Assembly (NCBI GenBank): GCA_001465935.1
Contig: LNKV01000040.1
Span: 1 to 64,000 of the forward strand
Length of the DNA: 64,000 nt
Origin: Clarireedia homoeocarpa
Taxonomy: Eukaryota; Ascomycota; Leotiomycetes; Helotiales; Rutstroemiaceae
Direction: 5' to 3'
Shown: positions 1 to 10,978 of the stretch, piece by piece
How positions within the stretch are numbered: the first letter of the stretch is position 1
Layout: every line of letters begins with the position of its first letter
Position numbers and translations under genes: made by a program
Notes under the pieces: model-generated
What the model saw: only the letters and a program-made list of their open reading frames with translations
The model's database searches: none
Told to the model about the DNA's origin: nothing

Positions 1-1352
1 AATGCGATGCCTGGAATGACCCCAGGATTGAGGGCTCGGAATGCGAGGCCTGAAGAGCCTATAAATATAGCTAGTCCTTCCCACTGTAGATAGCAATAAA
101 TAACCAAGCAAGTTAGTCGAATAAGCATCATTTGCACTCATTGTTGAATCCATTAAAGCCTATAAGCAGTACATTTAGTGTACTACCCGCTGAAACCAAT
201 CGCCACGCCGCAACAAAATGCATGAGGTGATGAAAACTTGAGAAAAACTGATCTATCTACTTCATTCTATGTACAAAGCCGTTTGAACGGTGTTTTTATA
301 TCCTTACTTGTGATTCCAGCATATTCCATCGATGATAAATGAAAAATGAAGCCATTTCGGAGTTTGGGGATCATTCCTTAATTTGGGAATGCCCTCATTT
401 ATCGAAATGGGTCTTTGTGGGCCTGTCAGTGGAGAATAGCATGGATTCCATTCTCACAGAAAGCGGAAGATAAGTGAATTCAGAATCAGCAGTGTTGGGG
501 ATTGGACATTCAAAAGACTGTGACAAGAAAAGAAAACAAAATTCACGATCTGCTGGCTCCAGTTACATCCCCGTAACTGATAGTTCTGAGTCCGGACCCG
601 AGACACCTAGGCTGTTCCAGGAGTTGCCGATAAAACAGAAGCTAGAGCTGGAACTAGGCACGGAGAGAGAAATAAAAAGGAATTATGAGGATGATGATAG
701 TGATACTGTGTTGTCGAATGATGAATACGATCCATTGTGGGAATACGAGAAACGGCTCTTGGTTTTGGAGCAGCAGAATTCGCAGATGGGTCTAAATAGA
801 TCTGTTTAACAGGAGGATGGTTCCTTGAATTAAGTCGCCTTCGCAAGGAGCATGCATGGCTCATGCGAAAGTGATAGAACATGGGGTGGGTGATGAACGA
901 GAAATCAGGGAGAACGGGTAGAGAAATATGTTAATGCAGAATTAATCTGACCAGGCTTCTTGCAAAATACATACAGGAGCAATATGCTTATTTAAAACTC
1001 GCGCAGGATCAACCTTGAATTGCTGGATTGTTTGCTTGTGTCAACCAATTGACCTTGGCTGTCCGTGGGTGAGTAATTCCAGTTAACATATACCTATATT
1101 CCACCAAATATGCAATGAAGCACTGCTGTTATATCTAGGGTTGAAATATGGGTATGAGCATGTTGCCGCAAGTTAAGACGTCGCACCCAGAAGCCCCCAC
1201 TCAGAAGCCCCCTCTCGACTTCTCGTGACACTTAAGAGATCTTCTTCAGTTTCGTCAAACTGTATTCCAGTTTACCAAACCACACTCATCGACCCAGTGA
1301 GGGAGAAGATATAGTGAAAAAAGTCTCCTCAAGTCATCATGGAATTATTCCG
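1..1352. other. Intergenic; one possible exon fragment only
   Basis: No convincing complete gene. One open frame on the plus strand (474-809) has no ATG near its start (it opens just after a TAA) and ends in a hydrophilic tail with the motif YEKRLLVLEQQN. That motif resembles the LLEQQNKKR-type C-terminus common in fungal hypothetical proteins (recalled, not searched). It could be the last exon of an unrecognised gene or a gene relic. The rest is unremarkable non-coding DNA. Confidence 0.35.
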
Positions 1353-2760
1353 TTAACACGTCTTCAAAGTACATTCCTTGGCATCCTTCCATAGGAATCG
1401 GGATATCCATACCGGCCAACCTTTTCTCTTGAGAATATTTTCCACGTTTGCTAAAACTGCCGCCCTCCTCCCAGAAAGCACGTAAGCTCCATCCACCACC
1501 ACATGTCTTGAAGCATGAAGAGGGAAGTTTTCCAGCTCAACAGTACTCATCCTTGCAATTGGCCTTTCATTAAAGTCTTGACAGAAATCATACGAAGTCC
1601 CAAAGATGACAAATATCCTCGCTATGATTCATAACTCCCTAGATCGCCAGTGTACCTTGTTCCATACAACTTCCGGCATCCAAGGTAAACGTCGAATCCT
1701 CTTCGCGTCCCGCATGACATTGGCTAGTAAGATTAACTAACTTTTTGGTGCAACAGCATGAACGATGTCATTCGATTCATAAACAAGGTGTATTAAAGGA
1801 TTATTGACTACCATATCCACCGGAATCTCATTCGTAGTCGCTTCGGTATCAGAATCATCCATTCGGGAAGCAAAATTTATCCGTCTAGACAGCTCTGTTA
1901 TCAACGCAGAAGCAAGAGTGGAAGATGGTACGGAGCCAATTACTTCGAAGTTTGCACATGGCCAAGTTTGAGAAGGTCCAATAATGGATGGCCGTATAAT
2001 GGGTAATCTGCTTGAGAGACTGGATGGTAAGATATCTTTTTCGGAGTTTGAAGTCTGGTCGTCCTGAAATTTTCTCAGTAGTAGTCTTTCCGTGAGGTGT
2101 TTTGCATATCCATACGCCCATGGAAATTCTGAGAGCTCAAATTGTCTGCTTGTCCCTTGCAGTTTGATATTATTGTATTCATCTTCGGCAGTGAAATTTC
2201 CGATTTCATCATCGCTTGCCACTAAAGGATATATTTTTTTCTTCTACTCGGGTCTCGATGCCTTCATGCTGTTGATGCAAGTGACTATTTGCGTAGGCTG
2301 TCGAGATGTAAATAAAACGTTCTAGTCTAGGACAGCTTAAAGCAAGCTTGGCTGCTTCTAGACTGGCATCGATGATAGAGGGTGCAATAGATCGGAGCCG
2401 AGCTCCAAGACTCAAGGATGATGCCGCGTATATCGTTGAGGTTGCTCTAACGTACTCTTGGTCTATCACGGAAAGACCCAAGGAAGGCAGACTGATGTCA
2501 CCGCTCATCACGGTGATTCGAGGATTTTCTTTGAGGGCATTCAGCATGGCTTGGGGAAGATTTTTGGCCTATTTTGAATACAGGTGTCTATGAAGGGGTT
2601 ATTATTTATTTTAAACGGTTTGAAGGGCAACTTACGTCTTCCCACCTCCAACTAGGAGACAGATGCTCTTCACAGATGTGTCAAAAATTAAACGGCAAAC
2701 TAGAACCGTGCCAACGAACCCTGAGCCTCCAGTGATGAAGATAGTTTTATCACTCAACAT
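1353..2760 (-). pseudogene. Fatty acyl-CoA reductase-like (male-sterility NAD-binding domain), inactivated
   Basis: Reads from ATG at 2760 towards 1353. The first exon gives a Rossmann nucleotide-binding loop (TGGSGFVG). Then come the family signatures GDISLPSLGLS, RFIYISTAYAN, the YxxxK active-site element (YGYAKHLTERLL), and RLPIIRPSIIGPS. These identify the male-sterility/fatty acyl-CoA reductase family (NAD_binding_4), which reduces acyl thioesters to aldehydes or alcohols with NAD(P)H. An intron (about 2563-2636, GTAAGT donor) follows exon 1, but splicing there does not leave a clean frame. The gene is broken further on. Seven A on the coding strand (plus-strand T 2234-2240) shift the frame exactly where one fewer would restore EEKIYPLVASDDE. 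Two in-frame stops follow, TAG at 1737-1739 and TGA at 1629-1631, with family-like sequence (RRLPWMPEVVW, IARIFVIFGTSYDF) on both sides. A run-length assembly error could explain the frameshift but not both stops. Confidence 0.75.
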
Positions 2761-3633
2761 GACGGGTAGTACTAGTGCGGCTTTCTTGCGCAGTAATTAT
2801 TTGGTTATGAAGAGATAATGTAGAACTGCCTCCATTGATATCTGATGAAGGCATGGAGGTATTTAAGCACAAACAGAAGTTGATGAAAGTCTCGAGCGGT
2901 AAAAGACGTCTATTATACTACAACACGAACTCACAAAATATATGAAAATAGTTCCTTGGTAGATTTCACTTATGCTATCATAGTAGCAAGCTTTCTATAA
3001 CATTCCTTCTCGACGGAGCTGTCCCACATTTGCTAGAGATACAAACCTAAAAAACATGATTTCATATTTCCCCTAAGTAAAGGCGTCTGAAACTGTGGTA
3101 AGAGTGTTAGTGTAATACATACTATTGTATCTGGCGAAATAAAGGTTAAATTTATTCTGGTAGATTTTATCAACAAGGGTAGTTTAATCGAATCATATCG
3201 TCAAGATCATACAATACTGGAGAATTTTAACAAACAATCGGAGTATACGTATTAACCTTTATTATACATGTCACGAAGTATTCTTCCAGAGTGGCGTACG
3301 GTATGTGGGGGTCTATGCCCACTTACTTTGCTGGACAACACAACATGATGACCGATTAGTGTTGGAAATATACAAGTAACGATAGACTTTTGAAACCTAT
3401 CCACGAGTTCGAAAAATTTGCTGTCTCACCAAACCAAGACAAAGAAACTTCGTACGAAGGCTGAATACGTAAGATTGTAAGGCGCATCTGATTGGTCTGT
3501 AGGGAATTATCTGAATTTTGGCAACCATAGGATGTGTTCTAGGTGGTCAATGTAAGCATAATAAGGATCTCTAGTAGCCCAGTTCAAAATCTGCATATGG
3601 TAGAGTCTGGACTACCTAGGATCTGTCCCAACT
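2761..3633. other. Intergenic, AT-rich spacer
   Basis: Spacer between the reductase-like pseudogene and the 3' end of the first acyltransferase copy. No gene, tRNA or clear repeat is visible; it holds only short unsupported open frames. Confidence 0.6.
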
Positions 3634-5238
3634 TTATAACGATCCGTGTCCAAAGAGTTCTACTTCACAAGCTATGTACATCACTACCGAAAATTCGGGT
3701 CGTAATAGGATATATCTCTCATGAAATTCTGCACGTAATGACCCGATCTCCGAGATCATCTTCCACACCGACATCTCTAAGTCACCCTGGACCCAAAAAC
3801 CACAATCCCGCTCTTTCCAAATAACCAAGAGACCTGGGGAACTTAGTCGGAGGCTCTTCAGTGCTGGAAATAGCTCGATCTGAATCTGCCCGTATATTGG
3901 CCGAGTTTGCTGCTCGGCAACATTTGGTGTCGATGCAGGGATGAACTCCTGATCTAGTATGGGAAGGCTGGCCCACGACGTTACGAGAATATGATTCGCT
4001 CTGCGTTGTCCCAAATGTTTCGGTACAAGTGGACTGGACTTCAAGTTGTGATGTTGTTCAAGAATCCCCTGAACGACCAGCGGATTCCGTCTCGTGTATC
4101 GTGCGACGAATATTAGCAGCAATGAATGGCAAATCGGCAAGCGACCATGAAAGTCGTGGCTCGATCGAAACAGGAACAATAATCTAAGGATTTGAGAGTT
4201 GAGAAGTGTGTGCCTGTAATTTTTCTATGTTCATTGTGAAGGAGAAGCATTATTTTCCTTGAAGTGTGGTATCTGGAGCTGAGTTCAAAGCGGCCTAGTC
4301 AATTAGCATGGCTTTCCTGACAAAGAAAATCCCACTCTATACTTACCATTTGTATCCAAGCCATCATTAAATCATGTCGGGTTACGCTGATACCACATTG
4401 TTTGAATGTTCAGCCCATGTATCGATTATTCTGCCGGGAATAAAGAAGGTGTTCCGCGCTCTCTTTCTTCGCGGAAGTGAAAGCATCGCACCAGCTACAA
4501 GGAATTTAAACCACCCGCGAGACCAGTATCCTGCTTGATGATTCAAGGCAGCTACAACTTCGATACCATTCTCAGGCGGGATTCTAGCTGTTGCAATACT
4601 TGCATTGACTTCGGCAGCGTAATCGTCCCTTTCTTTCAGAGTTTCAATATTGTCGCCGGCAAGGAGTTTGCTCACCGCTGAAATTATACGATGGGCCCCT
4701 ATCATCTGTCAACCACAGTTTCACTTCGTCTAGGTCTTCGAATGAATGAATTCTACCTGTAGCATCACAGAGCGGATGTTGAACATTGAGTTTGAGAATA
4801 GATGCATCATTCAGATGTAGCGATCAGAACGTAACGGCTCTTGGGGTAAAGATATCCTTCAATCTTTCGTGAAACTCCGTGAGGTTTGGTAGTTCCTTAG
4901 AATTCAAAATCGTAATGGCAGTGCCTCCGGTAATCTGTGGGAGAATTTGCTTCAGATCTCTCTGCTCACTGTCTTCGATTTGAATAGACCTTTGATGTTT
5001 CGACCGTCATCAACGAAGCTATCTCGCTACAAACTTTTAGGTAATTAATTCTTTAAAATAGTAAGGGGTATGAGGTACTTGCTGTGAGATTCATGCGTGA
5101 TTTCACCTGAGGCCAAGCTTCGGCCAGTTGTTGGATGCTTGATTTTAATTGTGCAACTAAAAGTGAAGATAGAATTACCAGAATAACAGATATATCAGTG
5201 AAACGCCCAGCGCCGATATCCAAAGAGTGCAACTCCAT
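3634..5238 (-). pseudogene. BAHD-like acyltransferase copy A, degenerate paralogue of the neighbouring copy
   Basis: Runs from ATG at 5238 (MELHSLDIGAGRF) to 3634 and aligns along its length with copy B at 5511-7070. It keeps the acyl-transfer motif HXXXD as QHPLCDATG (about 4770), followed by an intron beginning GTAGAA at the same place as in copy B. It also keeps VTRHDLMMAWIQM and TSWASLPILD. The frame is destroyed in several places. A TGA replaces an Arg codon 16 residues before the catalytic His; copy B has AGG there. Frame changes fall near 4985, between DTWAE and the VTRHDL block (about 4395-4420), and near 4070-4090 before ILEQHHN. The family (fungal transferases related to trichothecene 3-O-acetyltransferase) moves acyl groups from CoA to alcohols or amines. 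Copy A can no longer make a full enzyme. Confidence 0.8.
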
Positions 5239-5510
5239 CTTGGGAATATACAGGAGTCTTACGCCTTTTTCTATCAATGTGATAGCTCTAATAAAAGTGG
5301 CAGTGTAGTCAAGAATTTATTGAAATCACTCGTCCATTGCTGCAGCACACGACCCATCGTACAAATTGACTGTTTTTGAAACTATTTTCGAGCTGGAGAA
5401 GTGAATTTAGAGACACAGAGAATCCACATTTCACACTACCTAGAGACTTAGTCAAGACTTTGATCTTCCTCGGATGTATTAATTAGCGCTGCAACGAGAG
5501 CAGAATATTG

Positions 5511-7070
5511 CTAGTTCGTGACTATGGAATTCCCCTGCTCAGCGGTCTGGTATGCTTGAAAATCACCAATTTTTTCCCATGCTCCTTGGTGCAAACATCC
5601 TTGAATCCAGAATCCATCTCCATCTAACCATGTCAAAATACCATCAGCAAAATAAAGTCCTGCTAGACGGAGCATCGGACATGCTTTCACCCCTACCTGC
5701 ACGAAAGCTGGTTTATCCCTCTGCCCTTCTTCGGAAACCAGTTCCAAATCGTACAGTGGTAGATTAGTCCATGAGCTGACCGCAATATTTGGTTCCCGAC
5801 ACCCCCAATAAGCAGGACCTATGGGTGCGTTCCGCACGTTGCAATGCTGATTGAGAATCTGCTCTACAGGGGACCGCCGCCGTGCATCTAAAATGGTCGT
5901 ACGAATTTGACGTGCAATATCGACGATTGGACAGCGTTCGGATAGACTGAATGGGTCAATCTCTGGCACAGAGACAACGATCCATGGATTGTGGAACTCT
6001 GGGTTGTGTTGAAGTAGCTTGGAAATATTCATAATAAAAGAGAATTGTGGAGGTTCCATTGCTGCTCTCTTGATGACCGGTGTGGCCTCCGGCATGGCAT
6101 TCTACCCCAGATCAGTGTTTATCGCACGTAGCATGTATAATTACTTACATAGTAGATCCATGCCATTAATAAATCATGTCTCGTTACTTGAATACCCTCA
6201 AGTTTTGCATCTCTTTCTAATTTATTAATGACAAAATTGGGTATCTTCACTGTTCTCTCAATTCTCCTTGGACCACCACATTTGTTCTTAAGTTGTGTAA
6301 AGCCACCCTTGAGAAGAGGAACCCATCCGTGCGCGTAAAAAGCTTGATGTCTTGTGGCAGTAGGTTCGACATTGCCCTCGGGCGATAGTAGAGAAGATCC
6401 AGATTCAGTCTCTTCGCGCAGCTTGAGTGGCAACCGTGGGCCTATAGGACCCGGATCTTTCCCCTCCAAAACTGCAAGATATGCTTGAGTTATACGAAAC
6501 ATACCTGTTGGTTGATCAGTCAGTATTTACCAAGGCTTTCACAACGTGATATGAGATTACCATTTGCATCGCAGAAGGGGTGCTGAACTGTAAAGTGAAT
6601 CAAGCAGGCATCGGCCAGAGATGTGACCCTAATTGTTAAAGCACGAGGAAATAATTGATCATTCAAGCTCTCCTCTGTAAATGTAACAAGCTCATTCACT
6701 AGTTTTGAGTCTATTGTTCTATTTTCGCTTGGATGCTGTAGATATGGGAGCGCATCTCGTAAATTAATACCAAGCTTTTGAGATTTCCAAAAGCCGGCAA
6801 GCTCGTGATCGGAACATGGTGAAAATTCCGTTCTCCTGAATCGTTCTAATGAGTAAGTGTTTTCTATCTTGCTCCTGGAAGACTGAAACTCATAAGAAGG
6901 TTCATGCGCTGGTTCAAAACCGGCCATCTTGCAATCAGAGTTGACGCCGCCGTTCTCAAAATCTCGATATTCAAAGTCTGTGAGAACACCAACGATAACT
7001 GCAGTTCGATGAAACGAGCTGCTCCAAGGTCGAGGTTGTGAAGCTCGTTGCTTTTGTTTATTGAATGCAT
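5511..7070 (-). CDS. BAHD-like acyltransferase copy B (one probable frameshift)
   Basis: Predicted acyl-CoA-dependent acyltransferase of the fungal BAHD-like transferase family. ATG at 7070. Introns are complement(6505..6560), inserted right after the active-site block, and complement(6102..6148), which starts GTAAGT. Splicing joins QHPFCDANG (HXXXD; His codon 6582-6580, Asp 6570-6568) to MFRITQAYLAVLEG, and VTRHDLLMAWIYY to NAMPEATPV. The C-terminal half has AVSSWTNLPLYDLEL where BAHD enzymes usually carry the structural DFGWG motif; that motif is not recognisable here. Exon 1 reads ARWPVLNQRMN, as expected, then the frame must move by one base within about 6864-6927 to reach the next block (IENTYSLERF). 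No intron of plausible length does this. Either a 1-nt indel has inactivated the gene or the assembly has an error. Acceptor alcohol and acyl donor are unknown; the acyl-CoA reductase-like and acyl-CoA synthetase-like neighbours suggest acyl-lipid or ester chemistry. Confidence 0.65.
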
Positions 7071-8131
7071 ATTGAGGGAAGTTGTGTGGTCTAGGTCAGC
7101 TTAAATTCACTGCAAGAATAGAGGACGTCGCTAATATAGCAGATGTCATTCCGAGGTTTTGCTTGAATAATTTTGTAGCCTCGAAGATATTCCTCATCAA
7201 GACTCCAAAAGTGCACACTGACGTTAGCAAGATCTAACTAGCACGTCCAAGGATCAATCGCTTGGCTCGGGTAGTGGGGTAGCTTCTATATAATACTGGA
7301 TAAGTGGTATACGAGTCGTTCAATATACGTGGCTACCTTTATCAACTCTACGACTGGCTGAAGACGGCTTTCAACACGTATTAATCCACACCTTAGATAT
7401 CTTCTTTAAGGACCAAACGTTCGATGATGACAAACACTACGCATGCAGACCTCACAGATATTACCAAGGGCGTATCGTGAACCGTGCTATTTCAAGTCAG
7501 TGCATTAGCTGATTATCCCAGCAGATCTGCAATGCACGCTGATGTGTGTGAAACTTGACACGGTCATAGGTGCAGTGCATATCTTATATCTACTCTGTAC
7601 CTTTTCGAGAAGTGTCTGAAATTAGAGAGATGTCCGGAAGCTTATAGAAGCTTGGCCAGTCACTATACAACCTCAAATTTTGGTTTCACACCGCCATTCA
7701 TTGTTACACTATTTCTGTGCTGTCTCGGGTGGAAAGAAATTCTTCGGTTCCGAAGGATTGGGAACTGTCTTACACAAAGTGTTATAGTGACACAATGAGC
7801 CTAGTAAATCAAACTTCTTGCGATTGTCAACGAATTTTGATAGCATGTACTTCCTTTCCACCACTTCTCGTCGACTCGGACAGACATGCGAGTCGGATAA
7901 TTGTACAAGTCAGAGAACTGGGGCGAAATTGCTTACGTATACTGCTCGAGACCGAAGTTCACGTCATAATGCATTTTTAAAATTCGGTATCTAATCGAAG
8001 ATTAAACATGCCCAAGCCCCGGGTTTACTCTTCTCCAATTTGAGTGCTTCACATCTATTCGTACTTCTCCTCATCAATCAAAAATACACCCTCCATCAAA
8101 CTAGACTTAGACAGTGAGCAGTGTGCTCAGA
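7071..8131. promoter_or_regulatory. Shared divergent promoter region of acyltransferase B and the CoA-ligase gene
   Basis: About 1.06 kb between two start codons pointing in opposite directions. No gene-like open frame is visible. Its divergent placement suggests common control of the acyltransferase and synthetase before the cluster decayed; no specific operator is recognised. Confidence 0.4.
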
Positions 8132-10447
8132 ATGAGTGCCTACAATGTGGCCGATGAGCTAGGGATTGATGACATTCCGAAGAGCCTGGACGGTTACAGA
8201 GAAATATACCAAATTTCAGTAGAGGACCCTGCAGCCTACTGGGCAAACAAAGCACGCAAACTACTTGATTGGGACCATGATTTCCGTACCATCACGTCCG
8301 GAAACTTTGGTGATGGAAATACTGCCTGGTTCCTCGAAGGCCGTATCAATGCTTCCTACAACTGTATCGACCGACATGCACATTGTGACCCAAATAAAAT
8401 CGCGATCATATCTGAATAAGATGATGTGGGAAAGGGGCGAACGATGACATTCGGTCAGCTTCTACGCGAGGTTTCTCAGCTTTCGCATGTCCTGAAAGAT
8501 TTGGGGGTTCAGAAGGGTGATATAGTCGCAATATATCTACCTAACATAGCTGAAGCTCTTGTGGCGATGCTGGCTTGTGCTCGAATCGGCGCTGTCCACT
8601 CAGTGGTATTCATGGGCTTCTCAGCAGCTTCACTTCGCGATAGGATCCTTGACGCACGTTCCAAGCTCATTATAACCACCGACGAGGCACGGCGGGGTGG
8701 TAAAACGATTCCAACTAAGGTCATTGTCGACGAGGCACTCTTGCAATGCCCTCAGGTACATTCATGTCTTGTATTGAAGCATACCAACTCTAGCATTCCA
8801 TGGTGCTCATCACGAGACTTTTGGTGGCATGAAGAGGCTCGAAAATGGCCAGCATATTATTCACCCGAGTCCATGTCTGCAGAGGATCCGTTATTCATCT
8901 TGTATACATCAGGATCGACAGGGAAGCCAAAGGGTCTTATACATACAACAGCTGGCTTCCTGCTAGGAGCTATGATGACAACTCAGTATGTATTCGATAT
9001 GCAAGAAAATGATCGACATTTTTGCGCTGGAGACGTCGGGTGGATCACAGGTCACACATATTTGGTTTATGGTCCATTGTTGGTAGGGGCAACAACAGTG
9101 ATATTCGAGGGAACGCCAGCCTATCCATCGTTCTCTCGTTTTTGGGATATTGTTGACGAACATCGTGTTACTCACTTTTACGCTGCGCCTACTGCACTCC
9201 GCATTCTGAAGCGCGCGGGCGATTCTCATGTGACTGCCCCGATGAAGGATCTGCGGGTGCTCGGATCTATCGGAGAGCCTATTGCGCCAGAAGTTTGGAA
9301 GTGGTACTCTGAGGTAGTTGGCCGAAATAGAGCAGCTATAGTGGATGTGAGTATGTGAATAGGTGTTTGAAGGCTGCCGACTAACTCTTTCGTAGACTTA
9401 TTTTCAGACCGAAACCGGGTGTCACGTCATCGCGCCTCTCGCAGGGTCCATTCCGACAAAGCCTGGATGTTGTACGGTTCCGTTTTTCGGTATTGAGCCG
9501 ACCATCCTGGATCCAGTCTCGGGTGATGAGTTGCACGGTGAGGCAGAAGGTGTATTGGCTATCAAGAACCCTTGGCCTAGCATGGCACGAACTATATATC
9601 GAGACCACATGAGATACATCGACACTTATTTCAAAACATACCCAGGATATTATGTAAGTTTGCTGACATCCTTCCTTGTCCTTGCACGACTGACTTGCTT
9701 CTTGTTCTCTGGCGACGGTGCATATCGTGATGGAGACGGATACTTTTGGATCCGTGGACGGGTTGATGATGTTGTGAACGTATCAGGGCATCGATTATCC
9801 ACGGCAGAGGTGGAAGCTGCTTTGCTCGTAAGCCGTATGTTAACGTGAATAAACCGAGTAGAAAACATCGCTAATTCTTTCTGAAGCACTCATAGCCGAG
9901 GCAGCCGCGGTTGGGGCAAATGATGAGCTAACTGGACAATCACTGGTAGCCTATATCACTCTCAGGGAGACGGGGGAACAAATAGAGAGCATACGGCCTG
10001 CACTTATAGATCTAGTCCGTAAGGCTATTGGAGCGTTTGCAACACCAAGCAGGTTAATTTTTGTGCCCGACCTACCAAAAACTCGCTCGGGAAAGATAAT
10101 GCGACGAATCCTGAGGAAAATTCTCGAGGGCGAACGAGAGAATTTTGGTGATACATCAACAGTACGTTCGGACACGCTCTCACCCTTGAATTTTCCAAGA
10201 TACTGATATTATATACCAGCTTTTGGACCCAGATATCATCCAAAACATCATCGCGGCTGTGGAGTCAAACCAATCAGGACGGTTTGATGTTGTACATGGT
10301 GCTCGCAAGTCTAGAGCATGTGAAGCAGTTGAGACTTCCTCCATAGGAAGGCAAGATGATGTCTCGAGTCCCGAGTCTGTTCAATTCGTTTCTGAGGTGC
10401 ATGCGAAAGTGCATGTCGATTCACGCCCAGCAATACTGATTGGGTAG
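8132..10447 (+). pseudogene. Acetyl-CoA synthetase-like AMP-forming acyl-CoA ligase with premature stop
   Basis: Homologue of acetyl-CoA synthetase (acyl-adenylate formation, then transfer to CoA). ATG at 8132. Exons are 8132-9346, 9396-9653, 9705-9834, 9887-10161 and 10220-10447. Signature motifs are present: the P-loop-like YTSGSTGKPKGL, VDTYFQTETG across the first intron, RGRVDDVVNVSGHR, and the C-terminal KTRSGKIMRRIL with the catalytic, normally acetylatable Lys. Two lesions are visible. Codon 96 is TAA (8417-8419), with family sequence continuing in the same frame (IISE, stop, DDVGKGRTMTFG); a single C-to-T change in CAA would create it. The second intron (donor GTAAGT at 9654) ends in TTG instead of AG at 9704, so it has lost its acceptor; its 51 nt are open and would be retained in frame. 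About 60 extra residues follow the normal C-terminus. The main housekeeping ACS presumably lies elsewhere. Confidence 0.75.
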
Positions 10448-10878
10448 ACGCAATGCGACGACTTATTTGAGTACACTTTATAGTGGATATGCCGTAGCTT
10501 CTAGCACGAAGATCTGCTCTCCGTGGAATCCTAACTCTAAAGAGAGATGGAGAGACAGTGCATAATTCAAGCAATTGTATCAGAAATTCAAGCCATAGCA
10601 ATCGCCACAAGGTACATACAGTTTATTCGTTGCGATATTGAAGGAGGTGAACGTGAAGTAAAATAAAGGCCTTGGGGCTGAATATAGGGAACGCGGATCC
10701 AGCTAAACAAGATGTGTGAGCCGAGACACTTTACCGAGACACTTTACCGAGACACTAATAAACCGACTTCGACGGTTCCTAGCATCGCGAAAATGAATAC
10801 AAGAGGGGAAAAAATTAGGACAGCAAAAATATTAAAAAAAGCAACTGACATGAATTCAGATAGTGTACTCTCATGTGA
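10448..10878. repeat. Intergenic with short tandem repeat
   Basis: No gene. A 13-nt unit (GAGACACTTTACC) is repeated in tandem at about 10724-10757, just beyond the 3' end of the tRNA-Asp gene. Confidence 0.6.
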
Positions 10879-10978
10879 CTCTCTGACGGGGAGTCGAACC
10901 CCGGTCTCCCGCGCATTGTCATCACGTGATGCGAAGTCACATGACAAGCGGAAATCATGACCGTTAGACCATCAAAGA
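10879..10978 (-). tRNA. tRNA-Asp(GUC) with a 28-nt intron
   Basis: Cloverleaf on the minus strand. The acceptor stem TCTTTGA (10978 downward) pairs with TCAGAGA, and the discriminator is G at 10879. The T-arm is CGGGG-TTCGACT-CCCCG. The anticodon stem is TCCGC/GCGGG with loop TTGTCA, giving anticodon GTC (Asp). The 28-nt intron sits after position 37, as in eukaryotic nuclear pre-tRNAs. It contains GATGACAA, which can pair with the anticodon-loop TTGTCAT to form the usual anticodon-intron helix. The mature tRNA is 72 nt before CCA addition. Confidence 0.93.

Noticed and set aside
10712..10960. Open frames on both strands over 10712-10960
   Set aside because: They overlap the tRNA-Asp gene and a tandem repeat; no coding features.
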